Notes: generated from the letters alone by a model not told the origin. A stretch of 64,000 nucleotides of DNA from Eledone cirrhosa (GCA_964016885.1 OZ024757.1:19984201-20048200), one strand, 5' to 3'; numbered from the stretch's first letter, positions 22,955-34,319 are shown. Translations and numbers: made by a program.

Positions 22955-23113
22955 TGAATATCATAAAGGTTGAAGATAACCGATTTCTAGTACAATGTGA
23001 TACATTCATAGCTAGATGGGTTAATATAGTCGTAGTAAGAGTTAGTAGATTGAAGGGTGAGAATTGCGTGTGACTTGGTAATATCATAAGACTTACAAAC
23101 ACATCATATCTCG
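22955..23113 (-). CDS. Candidate S1 (trypsin-like) exon with the catalytic Asp
   Basis: Minus strand, 159 bp: 2 bases, 52 codons, 1 base. The acceptor is 'ctatatacag' and the donor 'gtaactg'. The exon opens RYDVFV, then LPSHTQFSPF and NVSHC. In peptidase S1 the Asp of a (N/Y)D(I/V)AL motif is the catalytic Asp102; here it is the GAT codon at 23103-23105. A hydrophobic strand, a Pro-Ser loop and a Cys at the 136 position follow as expected. The entry and exit phases equal those of the exon at 49444-49569, which occupies the same place in the other S1 homologue. The donor is not optimal. What is seen is an open frame with fitting motifs and phases; that it belongs to a functional gene is inferred. 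Confidence 0.6.
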
Positions 23114-23138
23114 CTGTATATAGCATATATATATATAT

Positions 23139-23398
23139 CATCATCATCATCGTCGTCGTTTAACGCCCATCCTCCACGCTAGCATGGGTTTGGACGGGAA
23201 TTTTCCCACTTGAGGCAAGAGTGGTTGTCTTGCTTGTATAGGACTGTCTGGCGGGTTTTCTACGGCTGGATGCCCTTCCTAACACCAACCACGTTTACAG
23301 TGTGGACTGGGAGGTTTTTATCGTGTTACCTACACGGCCACATTACAGCGTGGACTGTGTGTTTTTTTGTCGTGACACCTACACGACCTCATTTATTT

Positions 23399-23402
<4 letters not shown>
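23139..23402 (-). mobile_element. LINE 3'UTR fragment, (GAT)n-tailed family
   Basis: Starts with (CAT)n and carries 'ccacgctagcatgggttt', 'ctggatgcccttcctaacac' and 'tacacggccacattacag', as in the LINE at 5957-6360. No RT part. Confidence 0.9.

Positions 23403-23439
<37 letters not shown>
23403..23439. repeat. (TA)n
   Basis: A pure TA run between two retroelement ends. Confidence 0.95.
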
Positions 23440-23441
<2 letters not shown>

Positions 23442-23755
23442 TCATCATCATTTTACGTCCCCTTTTTCCTGCTTGCAAGGGTGGGACGGGAACTGATTCT
23501 GGCTTGATTTCTACAGCTGGATGCCCTTCCTAACACCAACCTCATTTACAGTGAGTGCTGGGTGCTTTGCCGTGGCACCTCCAGTGGAATGATAGGGAAC
23601 CCAGTCCCTATCATCTCATTTCTACAGCTGAGTAAACTGGAGCAATGTGAAATAAAGTGTCTTGCTCAAGGAAACAACACATCACCCGGTCTGCGAATTG
23701 AACTCACAACCTTTCGATTGCAAGGCCAATACTCTAACCACTAAGCCATGTGCCT

Positions 23756-23757
<2 letters not shown>
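23440..23757 (-). mobile_element. tRNA-derived SINE with a LINE-like tail (second SINE family)
   Basis: On the minus strand the head reads 'ggaggcacatggcttagtgg' and 'gttgtgagttcaattcgc' (A- and B-box-like). A middle with 'ttgagcaagacactttattt' follows. The tail 'aggttggtgttaggaagggc' and a (GAT)n end match the 3' end of the LINE family at 5957 and 32197. Confidence 0.85.

Positions 23758-23838
<81 letters not shown>
23758..23838. repeat. (TA)n, about 80 bp
   Basis: A pure TA run directly at the SINE head. Confidence 0.95.
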
Positions 23839-23841
<3 letters not shown>

Positions 23842-24000
23842 GAAGTAATTCTGTCGGAAAGGTCCAGGAAAAAAGAGTGCACTATGTAGGTTACAGAGCT
23901 TATTAGTTATGTAATAAACAACATAAGATAATTATTTCATTTACCAGTGGTTTCTTGAAAGCAAACAAATCTGCTTTCAGTCGTCAGAATGAAAAAAAAT
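23839..24000. other. Unique patch, no gene seen
   Basis: Non-repetitive, AT-rich; no convincing exon. Confidence 0.4.
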
Positions 24001-24295
24001 TGTGATGATAGTGATGATAGTGATGATGATAGTGATGATAGTGATGATGATGATGATGATGGTGATGGTGAGGACAATGATGATGGTGGTGGTGGTGGTG
24101 ATGGGGGTGATGATGATGGTGGTGGTGATGGGGGTGATGATAACGATGACGGTGATGATAATGATGATGGTGGTGATGATGGTGATGATGGTGATGATGA
24201 TGGTGATGATGATGATGATGGTGATGGTAGTGATGATGATGATGATGATGATACCAATGATAATAATGATGATGATGATGATGATGATAACCTCA
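24001..24295. repeat. (GAT/GGT)n microsatellite
   Basis: GATGAT with GGT interruptions. Encodes poly-Asp or poly-Met only by composition. Confidence 0.95.
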
Positions 24296-24544
24296 AAGAA
24301 TGCAGGGCATTGTCCATCCCTGTGTAATGTCAGGCCGCCTTAAAACTCAGAACAAGCAGAACCCCACCCCCGCTCTTCATCCCCCCACCCACCCCACCTC
24401 CACCCCCACAGCCCCCGCCCCACACAACACTAGCAATACCAAGCTAGCTCCAGTGAAATGTGTTAACCATTATAATGCCGTATCAGATTCTACTGGAATG
24501 CCAGACACCGAGAATGTCGCGACTGTTCTGTTTAGTTCAGAAGG
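24296..24544. other. Unique patch with C-rich core
   Basis: A CCACCCCC-rich stretch at 24360-24425, then unique sequence. No gene supported. Confidence 0.4.
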
Positions 24545-25328
24545 AAGAACACGTGGTGGCGGTGGTGGTGGTGGTGGTGGTGCTGGTGGTGGTGGTGGTG
24601 GTGGTGGTGGTGATAGTGGTGGTGGTGGTGGTGATAGTGGTGGTGGTGGTGGTGGTGATGGTGGCGATTGTGATGCTGGTGGTGGTGATGATAGTGGTGG
24701 TGGTGGTGATAGTGGTGGTGGTGATAGTGGTGGTGGTGGTGATAGTGGTGGTGGTGATAGTGGTGGTGGTGGTGGTGCTGGTGGTGGTGGTGTTGGTGGT
24801 GGTGGTGATAGTGGTGGTGGTGGTGGTGATAGTGGTGGTGGTGATTGTGATGCTGGTGGTGGTGATGATAGTGGTGATGGTGGTGGTGGTGGTGATAGTG
24901 GTGGTGGTGATAGTGGTGGTGGTGGTGATAGTGGTGGTGGTGGTGATAGTGGTGGTGGTGGTGGTGGCGATGGTGATGCTGGTGGTGATGATGATGGTGG
25001 TGCTGGTGGTGGTGGTGGTGGTGATGATGGTTGTGATGGTGGTGGTGGTGGTGGTGGTGGTGGTGGTGGTGATGATGGTAGTGGTGATGGTGATGGTAGT
25101 GATGATGATAGTGATGATGGTGGTGATGGTAGTGGTGATGGTAGTAGTGGTGGTGATGGTAGTGGTGGTAGTGGTGATGGTGATAGTGGTGGTAGTAGTG
25201 GTGATGGTGGTGGTGGTAGTGATGGTGGTGGTGGTGGTGGTAGTGGCAATGATGATGGTGGTGGTAGTGGTAGTGATGGTGGTGGTGGTGGTGGTAGTGG
25301 CAATGATGGTGGTGGTGGTAGTGGTGGC
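24545..25328. repeat. (GGT/GAT)n microsatellite, about 780 bp
   Basis: Nearly pure GGT with GAT and AGT variants. The 384-codon Gly-rich and 312-codon Val-rich frames are artefacts. Confidence 0.95.
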
Positions 25329-25402
25329 GTACAGGCTTATCAAATATTTATTAAAGGGGACTTCATTAAGTTTAACTGCTTCGTTACAGTATTTCTAATG
25401 AA
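25329..25402 (+). mobile_element. TTAA-type element fragment
   Basis: 'ttaactgcttcgttacag' and 'atttctaatgaaagacact' match the 11824-11902 fragment. Confidence 0.4.
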
Positions 25403-25640
25403 AGACACTGCTTGTGGTTTTCAATTCTTCTCCTTCGCCCACTTGTTCCTGTGAGGGTCGTGAGAGAAGAGTTGTCAAACACTCCCCCCTGTGGGTCCTG
25501 TCAGAAGCAACCATCTCCAACTGATCCGGCTGGGTCCTCTAGTGAGACCAACCAAGCTCATGGATGTTATCCAACCATCTTGCTCAGGGTCTACCCCTGG
25601 GTCTCTTGCCAGTGGGTTTTGTCCATAAAATCTGTCCAGT
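25403..25640 (-). mobile_element. LINE 3' coding end (seed of the 111-bp array)
   Basis: Read minus, the codons for GQILWTKPTGKRP-like, GRP and WLDNIHELGW-like stretches precede an RT stop and a short 3' end. The 111-bp unit of 25641-26940 continues directly from its 5' side. The same junction exists at 56340 on the plus strand. Confidence 0.8.
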
Positions 25641-26940
25641 GATTCTTTCCTGAGACATTCTAACCACATGTCCATAGTATCAGAGCTGTGATCTCTCAAT
25701 TCAGAGAAGTAGCAGCTCTATCTGGAGTGACTCTTTGATCTCCAAGCTACACATTCTTTCCTGAGACATTCTAACCACATACCCATAGTATCAGAGCTGT
25801 GATCTCTCAATTCGGTGAAGTAGCAGCTCTAGCTGGAGTGACTCTCTGATCTCCAAGCTACACATTCTTTCCTGAGACATTCTAACCACATACCCATAGT
25901 ATCAGAGCTGTGATCTCTCAATTCGGTGAAGTAGCAGCTCTACCTGGAGTGACTCTTTGATCTCCGAGCTACACATTCTTTCCTGCGACATTCTAACCAC
26001 ATGTCCATAGTATCAGAGCTGTGATCTCTCAATTCAGAGAAGTAGCAGCTCTACCTGGAGTGACCCTCTGATCTCTGAACTACACATTCTTTCCTGAGAC
26101 ATTCTAACCACATGTCCATAGTATCAGAGCTGTGATCTCTCAATTCGGAGAAGTAGCAGCTCTACCTGGAGTGACTCTTTGATCTCCGAGCTACACATTC
26201 TTTCCTGCGACATTCTAACCACATGTCCATAGTATCAGAGCTGTGATCTCTCAATTCAGAGAAGTAGCAGCTCTACCTGGAGTGACCCTCTGATCTCTGA
26301 ACTACACATTCTTTCCTGAGACATTCTAACCACATGTCCATAGTATCAGAGCTGTGATCTCTCAATTCGGTGAAGTAGCAGCTCTAGCTGGAGTGACTCT
26401 CTGATCTCCAAGCTACACATTCTTTCCTGAGACCGTCTAACCACATGTCCATAGTATCAGAGCTGTGATCTCTCAATTCGGTGAAGTAGCAGCTCTACCT
26501 GGAGTGACTCTCTGATCTCCAAGCTACACATTCTTTTCTGAGACATTCTAACCACATGTCCATAGTATCAGAGCTGTGATCTCTCAATTTGAAGAAGTAG
26601 CAGCTCTACCTGGAGTCATTCTCTGATCTCCAAGTTACACATTCTAACCACATGTCCATAGTATCAGAGCTGTGATCTCTCAATTCGGAGAAGTAGCAGC
26701 TCTACCTGGAGTGACCCTCTGATCTCTGAACTACACATTCTTTCCCGAGACATTCTAACCACATGTCCATAGTATCAGAGCTGTGATCTCTCAATTTGAA
26801 GAAGTAGCAGCTCTACCTGGAGTCATTCTCTGATCTCCAAGTTACACATTCTAACCACATACCCATAGTATCAGAGCTGTGATCTCTCAATTCGGTGAAG
26901 TAGCGGCTCTACCTGGAGTGACTGATCTCTGAGCTACGCA
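25641..26940 (-). repeat. 111-bp minisatellite (copy 2)
   Basis: About 12 units, some shortened (near 26630 and 26840). Same unit as 3517-4405 and 55297-56340. Confidence 0.9.
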
Positions 26941-27014
26941 CTTTTCAAGTTTTCAATTTTTATGAACATTTTGAGGAATTTAGTAATTAGAAATATAACT
27001 TACTACCTTTCTCA
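26941..27014. other. AT-rich spacer
   Basis: A short unique sequence between two arrays. Confidence 0.5.
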
Positions 27015-27782
27015 TTATTGGTGTCGCCTTAGCTGAGCAGTGAAAACATCTCTGGCCCTTTGCAGTCAGCAGTTTATTACTCAGTGCTACCTTAGCTGAG
27101 CAGTGAAAACATCTCTGACCCTTTGCAGTTAGCAGTTTATTACTCAGTGCTACCTTAGCTGAGCAGTGAAAACATCTCTGACCCCTGGCAGTCAGCAGTT
27201 TATTACTCAGTGCTACCTTAGCTGAGCAGTGAAAACATCTCTGACCCTTTGCAGTCAACAGTTTATTACTCAGTGCTACCTTAGCTGAGCAGTGAAAACA
27301 TCTCTGGCCTTTTGCAGTCAGCAGTTTATTACTCAGTGCTACCTTAGCTGAGCAGTGAAAACATCTCTGACCCTTTGCAGTCAGCAGTTTATTACTCAGT
27401 GCTACCTTAGCTGAGCAGTGAAAACATCTGACCCTTTGCAGTCAGCAGTTTATTACTCAGTGCTACCTTAGCTGAGCAGTGAAAACATCTCTGGCGCTGA
27501 GCAGTGAAAACATCTCTGACCCTTTGCAGTCAGCAATTTATTACTCAGTGCTACCTTAGCTGAGCAGTGAAAACATCTCTGGCCCTTTGCAGTCAGCAGT
27601 TTATTACTCAGTGCTACCTTAGCTGAGCAGTGAAAACATCTCTGACCCTTTGCAGTCAGCAATTTATTACTCAGTGCTACCTTAGCTGAGCAGTGAAAAC
27701 ATCTCTGACCCTTTGCAGTCAGCAATTTATTACTCAGTGCTACCTTAGCTGAGCAGTGAAAACATTTCTGGCCCTTTGCAGT
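27015..27782. repeat. 63-bp minisatellite
   Basis: About 12 units of 63 bp with the core 'accttagctgagcagtgaaa' and 'tttgcagtcagcag'. One unit is truncated near 27428 and one near 27492. Its 21-codon period gives an open minus frame (CFHCSAK repeats) without other support for coding. Confidence 0.9.
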
Positions 27783-28143
27783 GATGGCTATAATGACGGT
27801 GATGGCTATAATGACGGTGATGGCTATAATGACGGTGATGGCTATAATGACGGAGATGGCTATAATGACGGTGATGCCTATGATGATGGTGATGGCTATG
27901 ATGACGGTGATGGTTATAATGACGGTGATGGTTATAATGACGGAGATGGCTATAATGACGGTGATGGCTATAATGACGGTGATGGCTATAATGACGGTGA
28001 TGGCTATAATGACGGTGATGGCTATAATGACGGTGATGGCTATGATGACGGTGATGGCTATGATGATGGTGATGGCTTTGATGATGGTGATGGCTTTGAT
28101 GATGATGGTGATGCCGACAATGACTATAATGATGATGATGATG
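27780..28143. repeat. 18-bp minisatellite (GATGGCTATAATGACGGT)n
   Basis: About 19 units. It abuts the 63-bp array on one side and, on the other, the candidate exon at 28145-28253, with the minus-strand frame staying open into it. Confidence 0.95.
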
Positions 28144-28144
28144 A

Positions 28145-28253
28145 TGGTTTCCTGCATGTAAGAATTTCATGTTAAAACTCTCAACTGAAGAAAAGAACAC
28201 GTCCTGTACCGAAAATAGCAGAGTTACCTCCACTCTGCCGCTATGACCAGTTC
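28145..28253 (-). CDS. Candidate S1 exon between His and Asp, donor unclear
   Basis: Minus strand. After a weak acceptor 'acattcttgag', the frame reads GHSGRVEVTLLFSVQ, then SVESFNMKFLHAGN. This parallels the exon at 62437-62555 (VTVDLG, then SVKSEKWHIHPGY) and the general S1 pattern V-x-V-x-L-G and V-x-x-x-x-x-H-P. With this acceptor the entry phase fits the donor of 36598-36713. No good donor exists at the other end: the frame runs straight into the His-rich 18-bp array. Either the donor was lost, making this a pseudo-exon, or the resemblance is partly chance. Confidence 0.38.
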
Positions 28254-28344
28254 CTCAAGAATGTTACTTAACTGACTGACGTGTTCGATGGTTAAATCAT
28301 GGTTTTAAGTTTTAAGTTTTAATCTTTATCACTTATTTTAATTC
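28254..28344. other. Short unique stretch
   Basis: AT-rich. Intron if the flanking exon is real. Confidence 0.4.
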
Positions 28345-28875
28345 TTAACCCTTTATCATTTAAACCAGCCCTCTCTCTCTGGACAGAATTATCTCACCTT
28401 TCTGTTCAAACTCTCCAAAACTGGCCATTCATACTGATGTTAAGGTATTGTTCTTAAAATAAATAATTGTTTCTACTTTAGGCACAAGGCCAGTATTTAT
28501 CCCAGTACATTACTGGTACTTTATTTTATCGACCCCGTAAGGATGAAAGGCAAAGTAAGCCTAAAATAAATAATTGTTTCTACTTTAGGCACAAGGCCAG
28601 CAATTACCCAGTGCATTACTGGTACTTTATTTTATCGACCCCGTAAGGATGAAAGGCAAAGTCAACCTCGGCGGGATTTGAACTCAGATCGTAAAGGGAC
28701 GTAACTATGCTGGAAAGCATGGCGTCCGACCTTCTACCGATACTGCCAATCCACCGCCTAAAATAAATAATATCAAAATAATATCAAAATCTCAGATTCG
28801 ATATTATGTGAGATAAAGCCTTTACCATGAAAATACTATAGTAAATATAGAGTAATGTAAAGGCTAAAGGGTTAA
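28345..28875 (+). mobile_element. TTAA MITE carrying two SINE copies
   Basis: Starts TTAACCCTTTATCATTTA and ends 'aaaggctaaagggttaa'. A partial SINE (28465-28558) and a full SINE (28567-28758), both minus, lie inside, with 'taaaataaataa' repeated at their borders. Confidence 0.8.
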
Positions 28876-29180
28876 CCCCTTAGCATTTAAACCAGTCGTA
28901 TCCGGCCAGAATTCTCACCTCTTTCTGTTCAAAATGGCTGTAACTGGCCATTCATACTGATGTTAAGGTATTGTTCTTAAAATAAATAATTGTTTCTACT
29001 TTAGGCACAAGGCCAGCAATTATCCCAGTGCATTACTGGTACTTTATTTTATCGACCCCGTAAGGATGAAAGGCAAAGTAAACCTAAAATAAAAAATATC
29101 AAAATCTCAGATTCGATATTATGTGAGATAAAGCCTTTACCATGAAAATACTATAGTAAATATAGAGTAATGTAAAGGCT
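28872..29180 (+). mobile_element. TTAA MITE, second copy with SINE tail
   Basis: It shares the TTAA at 28872-28875 with the previous element and contains a truncated minus SINE at 28985-29083. Its right end is fused to the next copy without TTAA. Confidence 0.75.
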
Positions 29181-29405
29181 AACCCCTTAGCATTTAAACC
29201 AGTCGTATCCGGCTAGAATTCTCACCTCTTTCTGTTCAAACTGGCTGTAACTGGCCATTCACACTGATGTTATGGTATTGTTCTCAAAATAAATAACATC
29301 AGAATCTCATAGATTCGATATTATGTGAGATAATTACGTGAAATAAAATGTTTACAATGAAAATACAATAGTAAATATAGAGTAGTGTACATGGTAAAGG
29401 ATTAA
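29181..29405 (+). mobile_element. TTAA MITE, third copy
   Basis: Starts 'ccccttagcatttaaacc' and ends 'ggtaaaggattaa'; no SINE inside. Confidence 0.75.
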
Positions 29406-30008
29406 TATATTGGTTCCAGTCATGACACTGCGACCATGCTTAAGCAGTCATCAAAAGGATTTACTTGGCTCAATACCAAGCTCAGCTATTTGTTAAACAG
29501 AGGCTCAGTTGTTGGCTCAATAGAAGCTCACATGTTGAATCAGTGATTTCTCACCTAGTGGCTCAATAGAGTATCTCTCTTTGGCTCAACAGAGGTTCAG
29601 ATGCTGCCAATTATACAAAAGTTCAGTTAGTCACTAACTCAAAAGAGGCTCACCTGTTAGTCCAGCAGAGGCTCTGGCAAAGGCTCAGTTGTCAGTTCAC
29701 CAGAGGTTCAGATGCTGCCAATTATACAAAAGTTCAGTTAGTCACCAACTCAAAAGAGGCTCACCTGTTAGTCCAGCAGAGGCTCTGGCAAAGGCTCAGT
29801 TGTCAGTTCACCAGAGGTTCAGATACAGCCGCTTATACAAAGGCTCAGTTGTAGTTACTAGCTCAATAGAGGCTCAGATGCTGCTCCGTGTACAAAGGCT
29901 CAAGTGCTGCTCACTGTAAAAAGGCTCATATGCTGTTCACAGTACAATGGCTCAGTTACTAGTTCAACAAAGGCTCAACTGTTGGCTCAAATTAATTAAA
30001 CATGTCAA
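29406..30008. repeat. Degenerate 'ggctcag' repeats with a 111-bp duplication
   Basis: Many short 'aggctcagttg' and 'ggttcagatgctgcc' motifs. A 111-bp block beginning at 29594 is repeated at 29705 and partly at 29816. It is unrelated in sequence to the LINE-derived 111-bp unit. Confidence 0.75.
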
Positions 30009-30235
30009 TGACTCACAACTTTTTTTTTTTTTTTTCGTGCAGACAACATCCATGAATTAGTTCAGAAATAAAAGTACATACTACACACACACATACATAC
30101 ACACTATAATATACACACACATACATACGTACATAAGTACGTTCATACACATACATACTTATACATACACACGTACATAAGTATGTTCATGCACATACAT
30201 ACTTATACATACACATACACACACATATGGTAATC
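30009..30235. repeat. Poly(T) and (CATA)n microsatellite
   Basis: About 17 T at 30010-30027, then acac/cata repeats at 30080-30230. Confidence 0.9.
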
Positions 30236-30390
30236 CTGCCCTAGTTTTTGAAAAGGTCTGACAGAGAAAAACAAATTAAGCATATGTTATGTGTGTGAGG
30301 GCATTAACGATAATGACATTAAGTAAAGCTGTGGGAAGCCCTCAGCCATAGGACCAAATACTTTATAACTTAGCATTGAGGACAGCAGTT

Positions 30391-30618
30391 TTACCCTTTA
30401 CCATTCACATTATTCTATATATAATATTGTATTTTTGTAGTACACACTTTATCTTACATAATTATCGCACATAATATCGAATCTATGAGATTTTGATGTT
30501 ATTTATTTTGAGAACAATACCTTAACATCAGTATAAGCGGCCAGTTTCAACTGGTTTGAACAGAAAGAGGGGAGAAATTTCTAGCTGGATATGGCTGGTT
30601 TGAATGCTAAAGTATTAA
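30391..30618 (-). mobile_element. TTAA MITE, reverse orientation
   Basis: 228 bp. Left end TTACCCTTTACCATTCA (one TTAA mutated to TTAC), right end 'gaatgctaaagtattaa'. The internal 'aacagaaagagggga' and 'gatatggctggttt' match the other copies. Confidence 0.8.
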
Positions 30619-30719
30619 CATGCAACGAGATAGCAAAGATACCGTTTGTTTAGACTAATCAGATTTTCTTTTACAATGAATTATTGTGACTAACAGGAAA
30701 GGAGGAAGTAAGGGGAAAG

Positions 30720-30882
30720 CAGACACACACGCACACACACACATATATATATCCATATATATACACACACATACATATATATCCATACACACACACACAT
30801 ACATACATATATATCCATATACATACACACATGTACAAACACACACCCGCACATATCTATCTATCTATATATATATACACAA
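30720..30882. repeat. (CA)n / (TATC)n microsatellite
   Basis: Mixed CA and TATA repeats. Confidence 0.9.
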
Positions 30883-30960
30883 AGGCCTTGTTTCAGGAGT
30901 GTACCAGGGGACAAGTCCCCCCCCCCCCCACACTTTTTCAGGAACGGGGAGAGGGGTGAC
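30883..30960 (+). repeat. Dispersed repeat with C tract (copy of 2268-2335)
   Basis: 'cttgtttcaggagtg', 'taccaggggacaagtc' and a C run match 2268-2320. Confidence 0.65.
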
Positions 30961-31259
30961 AAACTACCTTTTGTGTTTTGTTTATTTGATGTATTGTTTT
31001 TGTTTATGCCACGAAACTACGTAGTCGAGGAATCTAGGAGCAGTTTAGGTATGACACATTTTATTACTAATTATATCTAAATGTTTCTTCTCTTTTCATA
31101 ATGTATTTTTAACTCTGATACTGGTTCAGTCTGGTTCAACCGGATTGGTCTGTCCCAGTCATTCATTGAGCAGCATCGGTGAGGTTGGCACCCTTAACTC
31201 ACGGTTGGGTGTGGATGCATTCATGTATATGTGTGTGTCCGCATGTATCTGTGTGTTTC

Positions 31260-31265
<6 letters not shown>
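30961..31265. other. Unique stretch, no gene supported
   Basis: No exon or repeat recognised. Confidence 0.4.
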
Positions 31266-31295
<30 letters not shown>

Positions 31296-31384
31296 TATAT
31301 GAAAAATTTGGGATCCCGTTAGCTAAGCCCCTGCTGTTTCAACAGCATATATATCCATATGCATATATGTTTGTATGTGTGTGT
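31266..31384. repeat. (TA)n and a short unique patch
   Basis: (TA)n at 31265-31290, then 'gggatcccgttagctaagcc' and a TA/GT run. Confidence 0.6.
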
Positions 31385-31962
31385 GTATATATATATATAC
31401 ATATATATACACACACACACACACAAGGCCCCCCCCTCCTCTATATATATACAATCACCCCCATATATACATACATACATACATACACACACTCACACTG
31501 TGTATATATATATATACATATATATACACACACACACACAAGCCCCCCCCCCTCTATATATATACAATCACCCCCATATATACATACATACATACATACA
31601 CACACTCACACTGTGTATATATATATATACATATATATACACACACACACACAAGGCCCCCCCCCCTCTATATATATACAATCACCCCCATATATACATA
31701 CATACATACATACACACACTCACACTGTGTATATATATATATACATATATATACACACACACACAAGGCCCCCCCCCCCTCTATATATATACAATCACCC
31801 CCATATATACATACATACATACATACACACACTCACACTGTGTATATATATATATACATATATATACACACACACACACAAGGCCCCCCCCCCCCTCTAT
31901 ATATATATACAATCACCCCCATATATACATACATACATACATACATACACACTCACATTTGC
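31385..31962. repeat. VNTR of about 117 bp, five units
   Basis: Each unit holds (TA)n, (AC)n, a C run, 'tatatacaatcaccccca' and (ATAC)n. The C run lengthens from 8 to 12 along the array. Confidence 0.9.
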
Positions 31963-32196
31963 TTTTGGTTACCATAAGAGGATTAAGAGAAACAAAATAT
32001 TTGGCCTTGAACAAGAAAGTTTTTACTTGGCAATGTTAACCTAGAAAAGACACGAGGAGACAGACGTGGGAAAGGAACCCTTTCCCCTCCCAAACTATAG
32101 CCTGGTTTTATCACTAGAAAAATAATAGTCATTGTTGTTCTAACTGCTGTTGTTTAGACCCTGGTCATCCCTCTCTCTATATATATATATATAGGC
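31963..32196. other. Unique stretch, no gene supported
   Basis: A possible donor 'gtgagtgtg' is present on the minus strand (near 31950), but all frames upstream of it are closed. Confidence 0.4.
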
Positions 32197-32941
32197 AGAC
32201 TGTATGATGCGTGTATCCGAACAGCGATGTTGCATGGTAGTGGGACCTGGGCGCTGAAGGTGGAAGACTTACGTAGATTAGAGAGAAACGAAGCCTGCAT
32301 GCTCCGATGGATGTGTAACAGTAATATACGTGAACGACAAAGCATAAATGAATTGAGAGAGAGACTGAGCATAAGAGGAATCAAATGCTGCGTGCAGGAG
32401 AGGCGGTTACGCTGGTATGGACATGTGATGCGTATGAAGGATGACAGCTGCATAAAAAGGTGCAGAGCACTAGAAGTTGATGGAAACCGCGGAGTGGGGA
32501 GACCCAAGATGACTTGGGATGAGGTGATAAAAGCCGACCTTACCCAACTACACCTCTCAAAGTCAATGACACACGACCGTGACTTCTGGCGTCACGCAGT
32601 AATACAGGGTACCCGACCTCCCATGGGTACATGCTGAAGCATATAAACAATATGCCCCCCCCCCCCCCCACCGCAAGGTGGTCGTGGAGGTGCCACGGCA
32701 AAAAAGCACCCAGCCCACACTGTAAAGTGGACGTGTAGGCGCCACGAAAAAGCACCCAGCACTCACTGTAAATGAGGTTGGTGTTAGGAAGGGCATCCAG
32801 CTGTCGAAATCAAGCCAGATCAGTTCCTGTATGAGCAAGGCATGGTCAGCCGACCAGACACTGCCCACAACAGGACAACCCGTCTAACCCATGCTAGCGT
32901 GGAAGAACGGACGTAAAACGGTGATGATGATGATGATGATG
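32197..32941 (+). mobile_element. LINE 3' end with RT C-terminus, (GAT)n tail
   Basis: An open frame at 32227-32637 carries MLHGSGTWALK, MLRWMCNSN, RRLRWYGHVMRMK and GRPKMTWDEV, ending at TGA. The 3'UTR has the usual 'ggttggtgttaggaagggca' and ends in (GAT)n. It is 5'-truncated, but this part of the frame is intact, so it is a relatively young copy. Confidence 0.9.
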
Positions 32942-32984
32942 AAATGGCAAGTAAGTATGTTTTGAAACAGTGAGCGAGTTTTGA

Positions 32985-33200
32985 AATTAGAAAATATATA
33001 GCTTTCACCGTATTTTTGACTAAAGGAATTTTAGCTTGATAACGGGGTTTAGAACCCTCAGATAAATGGAAAAAGATGAGTATTGACGTACATGTACGTC
33101 AATACTCATCTTTTTCCATTTATCTGAGGGTTCTAAACCCCATTATCAAGCTAAAATTCCTTCAGTCAAAAATACGGTGAAAGCTATATATTTTCTAATA
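32985..33200. repeat. Near-perfect 210-bp palindrome
   Basis: Arms of about 105 bp meet without a spacer at 'gtacatgtac' (about 33090-33099). Only a few mismatches are visible (for example gacggggt / cccat). Confidence 0.9.
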
Positions 33201-33339
33201 TATATATATATTTATTAAAATAACAGTTTTAGAAGATCTGTTATTTTAATAAATATTTGCTCTACGGTTCTTATATATTTGATATATATTTATTCTTATC
33301 GAGCCCTGTTTGGATTTTAGTCTTCAAATTTATTATTAT

Positions 33340-33345
<6 letters not shown>
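33201..33345. repeat. Dispersed repeat, copy of 35995-36115
   Basis: 'ctgttattttaataaatatt', 'ttatcgagcc' and 'ggattttagtcttca' recur at 35995-36115. A small inverted repeat lies at 33213-33252. Confidence 0.75.
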
Positions 33346-33371
<26 letters not shown>

Positions 33372-33373
<2 letters not shown>

Positions 33374-33959
33374 TCATCATCGTTTAATGTCCATCTTCCA
33401 CGCTAGCATGGGTTTAGACGGGAATTGTCCCACCTGAGGCAAGATTGGTTGTCTTGCTTGTATAGAACAGTCTGGCGGGTTTTCTACGGCTGGATGCCCT
33501 TCCTAACACCAACCATGTTTACAGTGTGGACTGGGAGGTTTTTACCGTGTTACCTACACGGCCACATTACAGCGTGGACTGTGTTTTTTTTGTCGTGAGA
33601 CCAACACGACTTCATTTATTTAGGACCGGATATTGTGGGCACCAACATAACTTTACAGAGAAAGGGGTGGTGTAGATAGGGGTGGGGGTAGGGGTAATGG
33701 GACGGGGGTGTATTTTTGGTTAGGAGGTGCCTACTGACTGTAGTAGGTTTCGCTTTGTACTTAGGCAAGGCGGGTCTTCTGTATTACTGTGTAGCGCCAA
33801 AGATCTCGGTCTAGTGACATTGTCTTGGAGAGGTGTAAGTGTGTGAGGTCGGAATTTATCAAATTGTCACAGGTTTTTCTGGGTCTGCCTACTCTGTAGC
33901 TTCCATCTATTTTGATCGCCCTGCACTTTTTTTATACAGCTGTCGTCTTTCATGCACAT

Positions 33960-33963
<4 letters not shown>
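33372..33963 (-). mobile_element. LINE 3' end, (GAT)n-tailed family
   Basis: 3'UTR plus the last RT codons, interrupted by a (TA)n run where the sequence for VMRMK should continue. Confidence 0.9.
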
Positions 33964-34014
<51 letters not shown>

Positions 34015-34319
34015 TTTCTTTTTTAATTTGTTTTGCAAGATTTCTTATCTGAAGACGCGTGTTGAAACAGATTGACTGACTTGTCATTTTATCAATCTAC
34101 ATACATACAATAAATGCATATACACATGTATAGACACAGAAACATATGCATATGTACATATATAATTCAAAATATGCAGATCCATACATACAAAAACATC
34201 CAAACCTACAGACAGACAGACAGACATATTTATCTAGTTGATGCTATCTAAATTCCAATGAAAGAGACTTGTGTCCATGTTAGAAATCATCTCTCCCGCT
34301 CTTTTGGTGAACATTTATG
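33964..34319. other. (TA)n and unique sequence
   Basis: (TA)n at 33964-34012. The rest is unique AT-rich DNA with short (CATA) runs; no gene seen. Confidence 0.6.

Noticed and set aside
24300..25454. 384-codon Gly/Asp-rich and 312-codon Val-rich frames
   Set aside because: GGT/GAT microsatellite read in two frames.
26980..28157. CFHC zinc-finger-like repeat protein in the 63-bp array
   Set aside because: The 21-codon period keeps the frame open; no start context, splice sites or non-repeat coding part.
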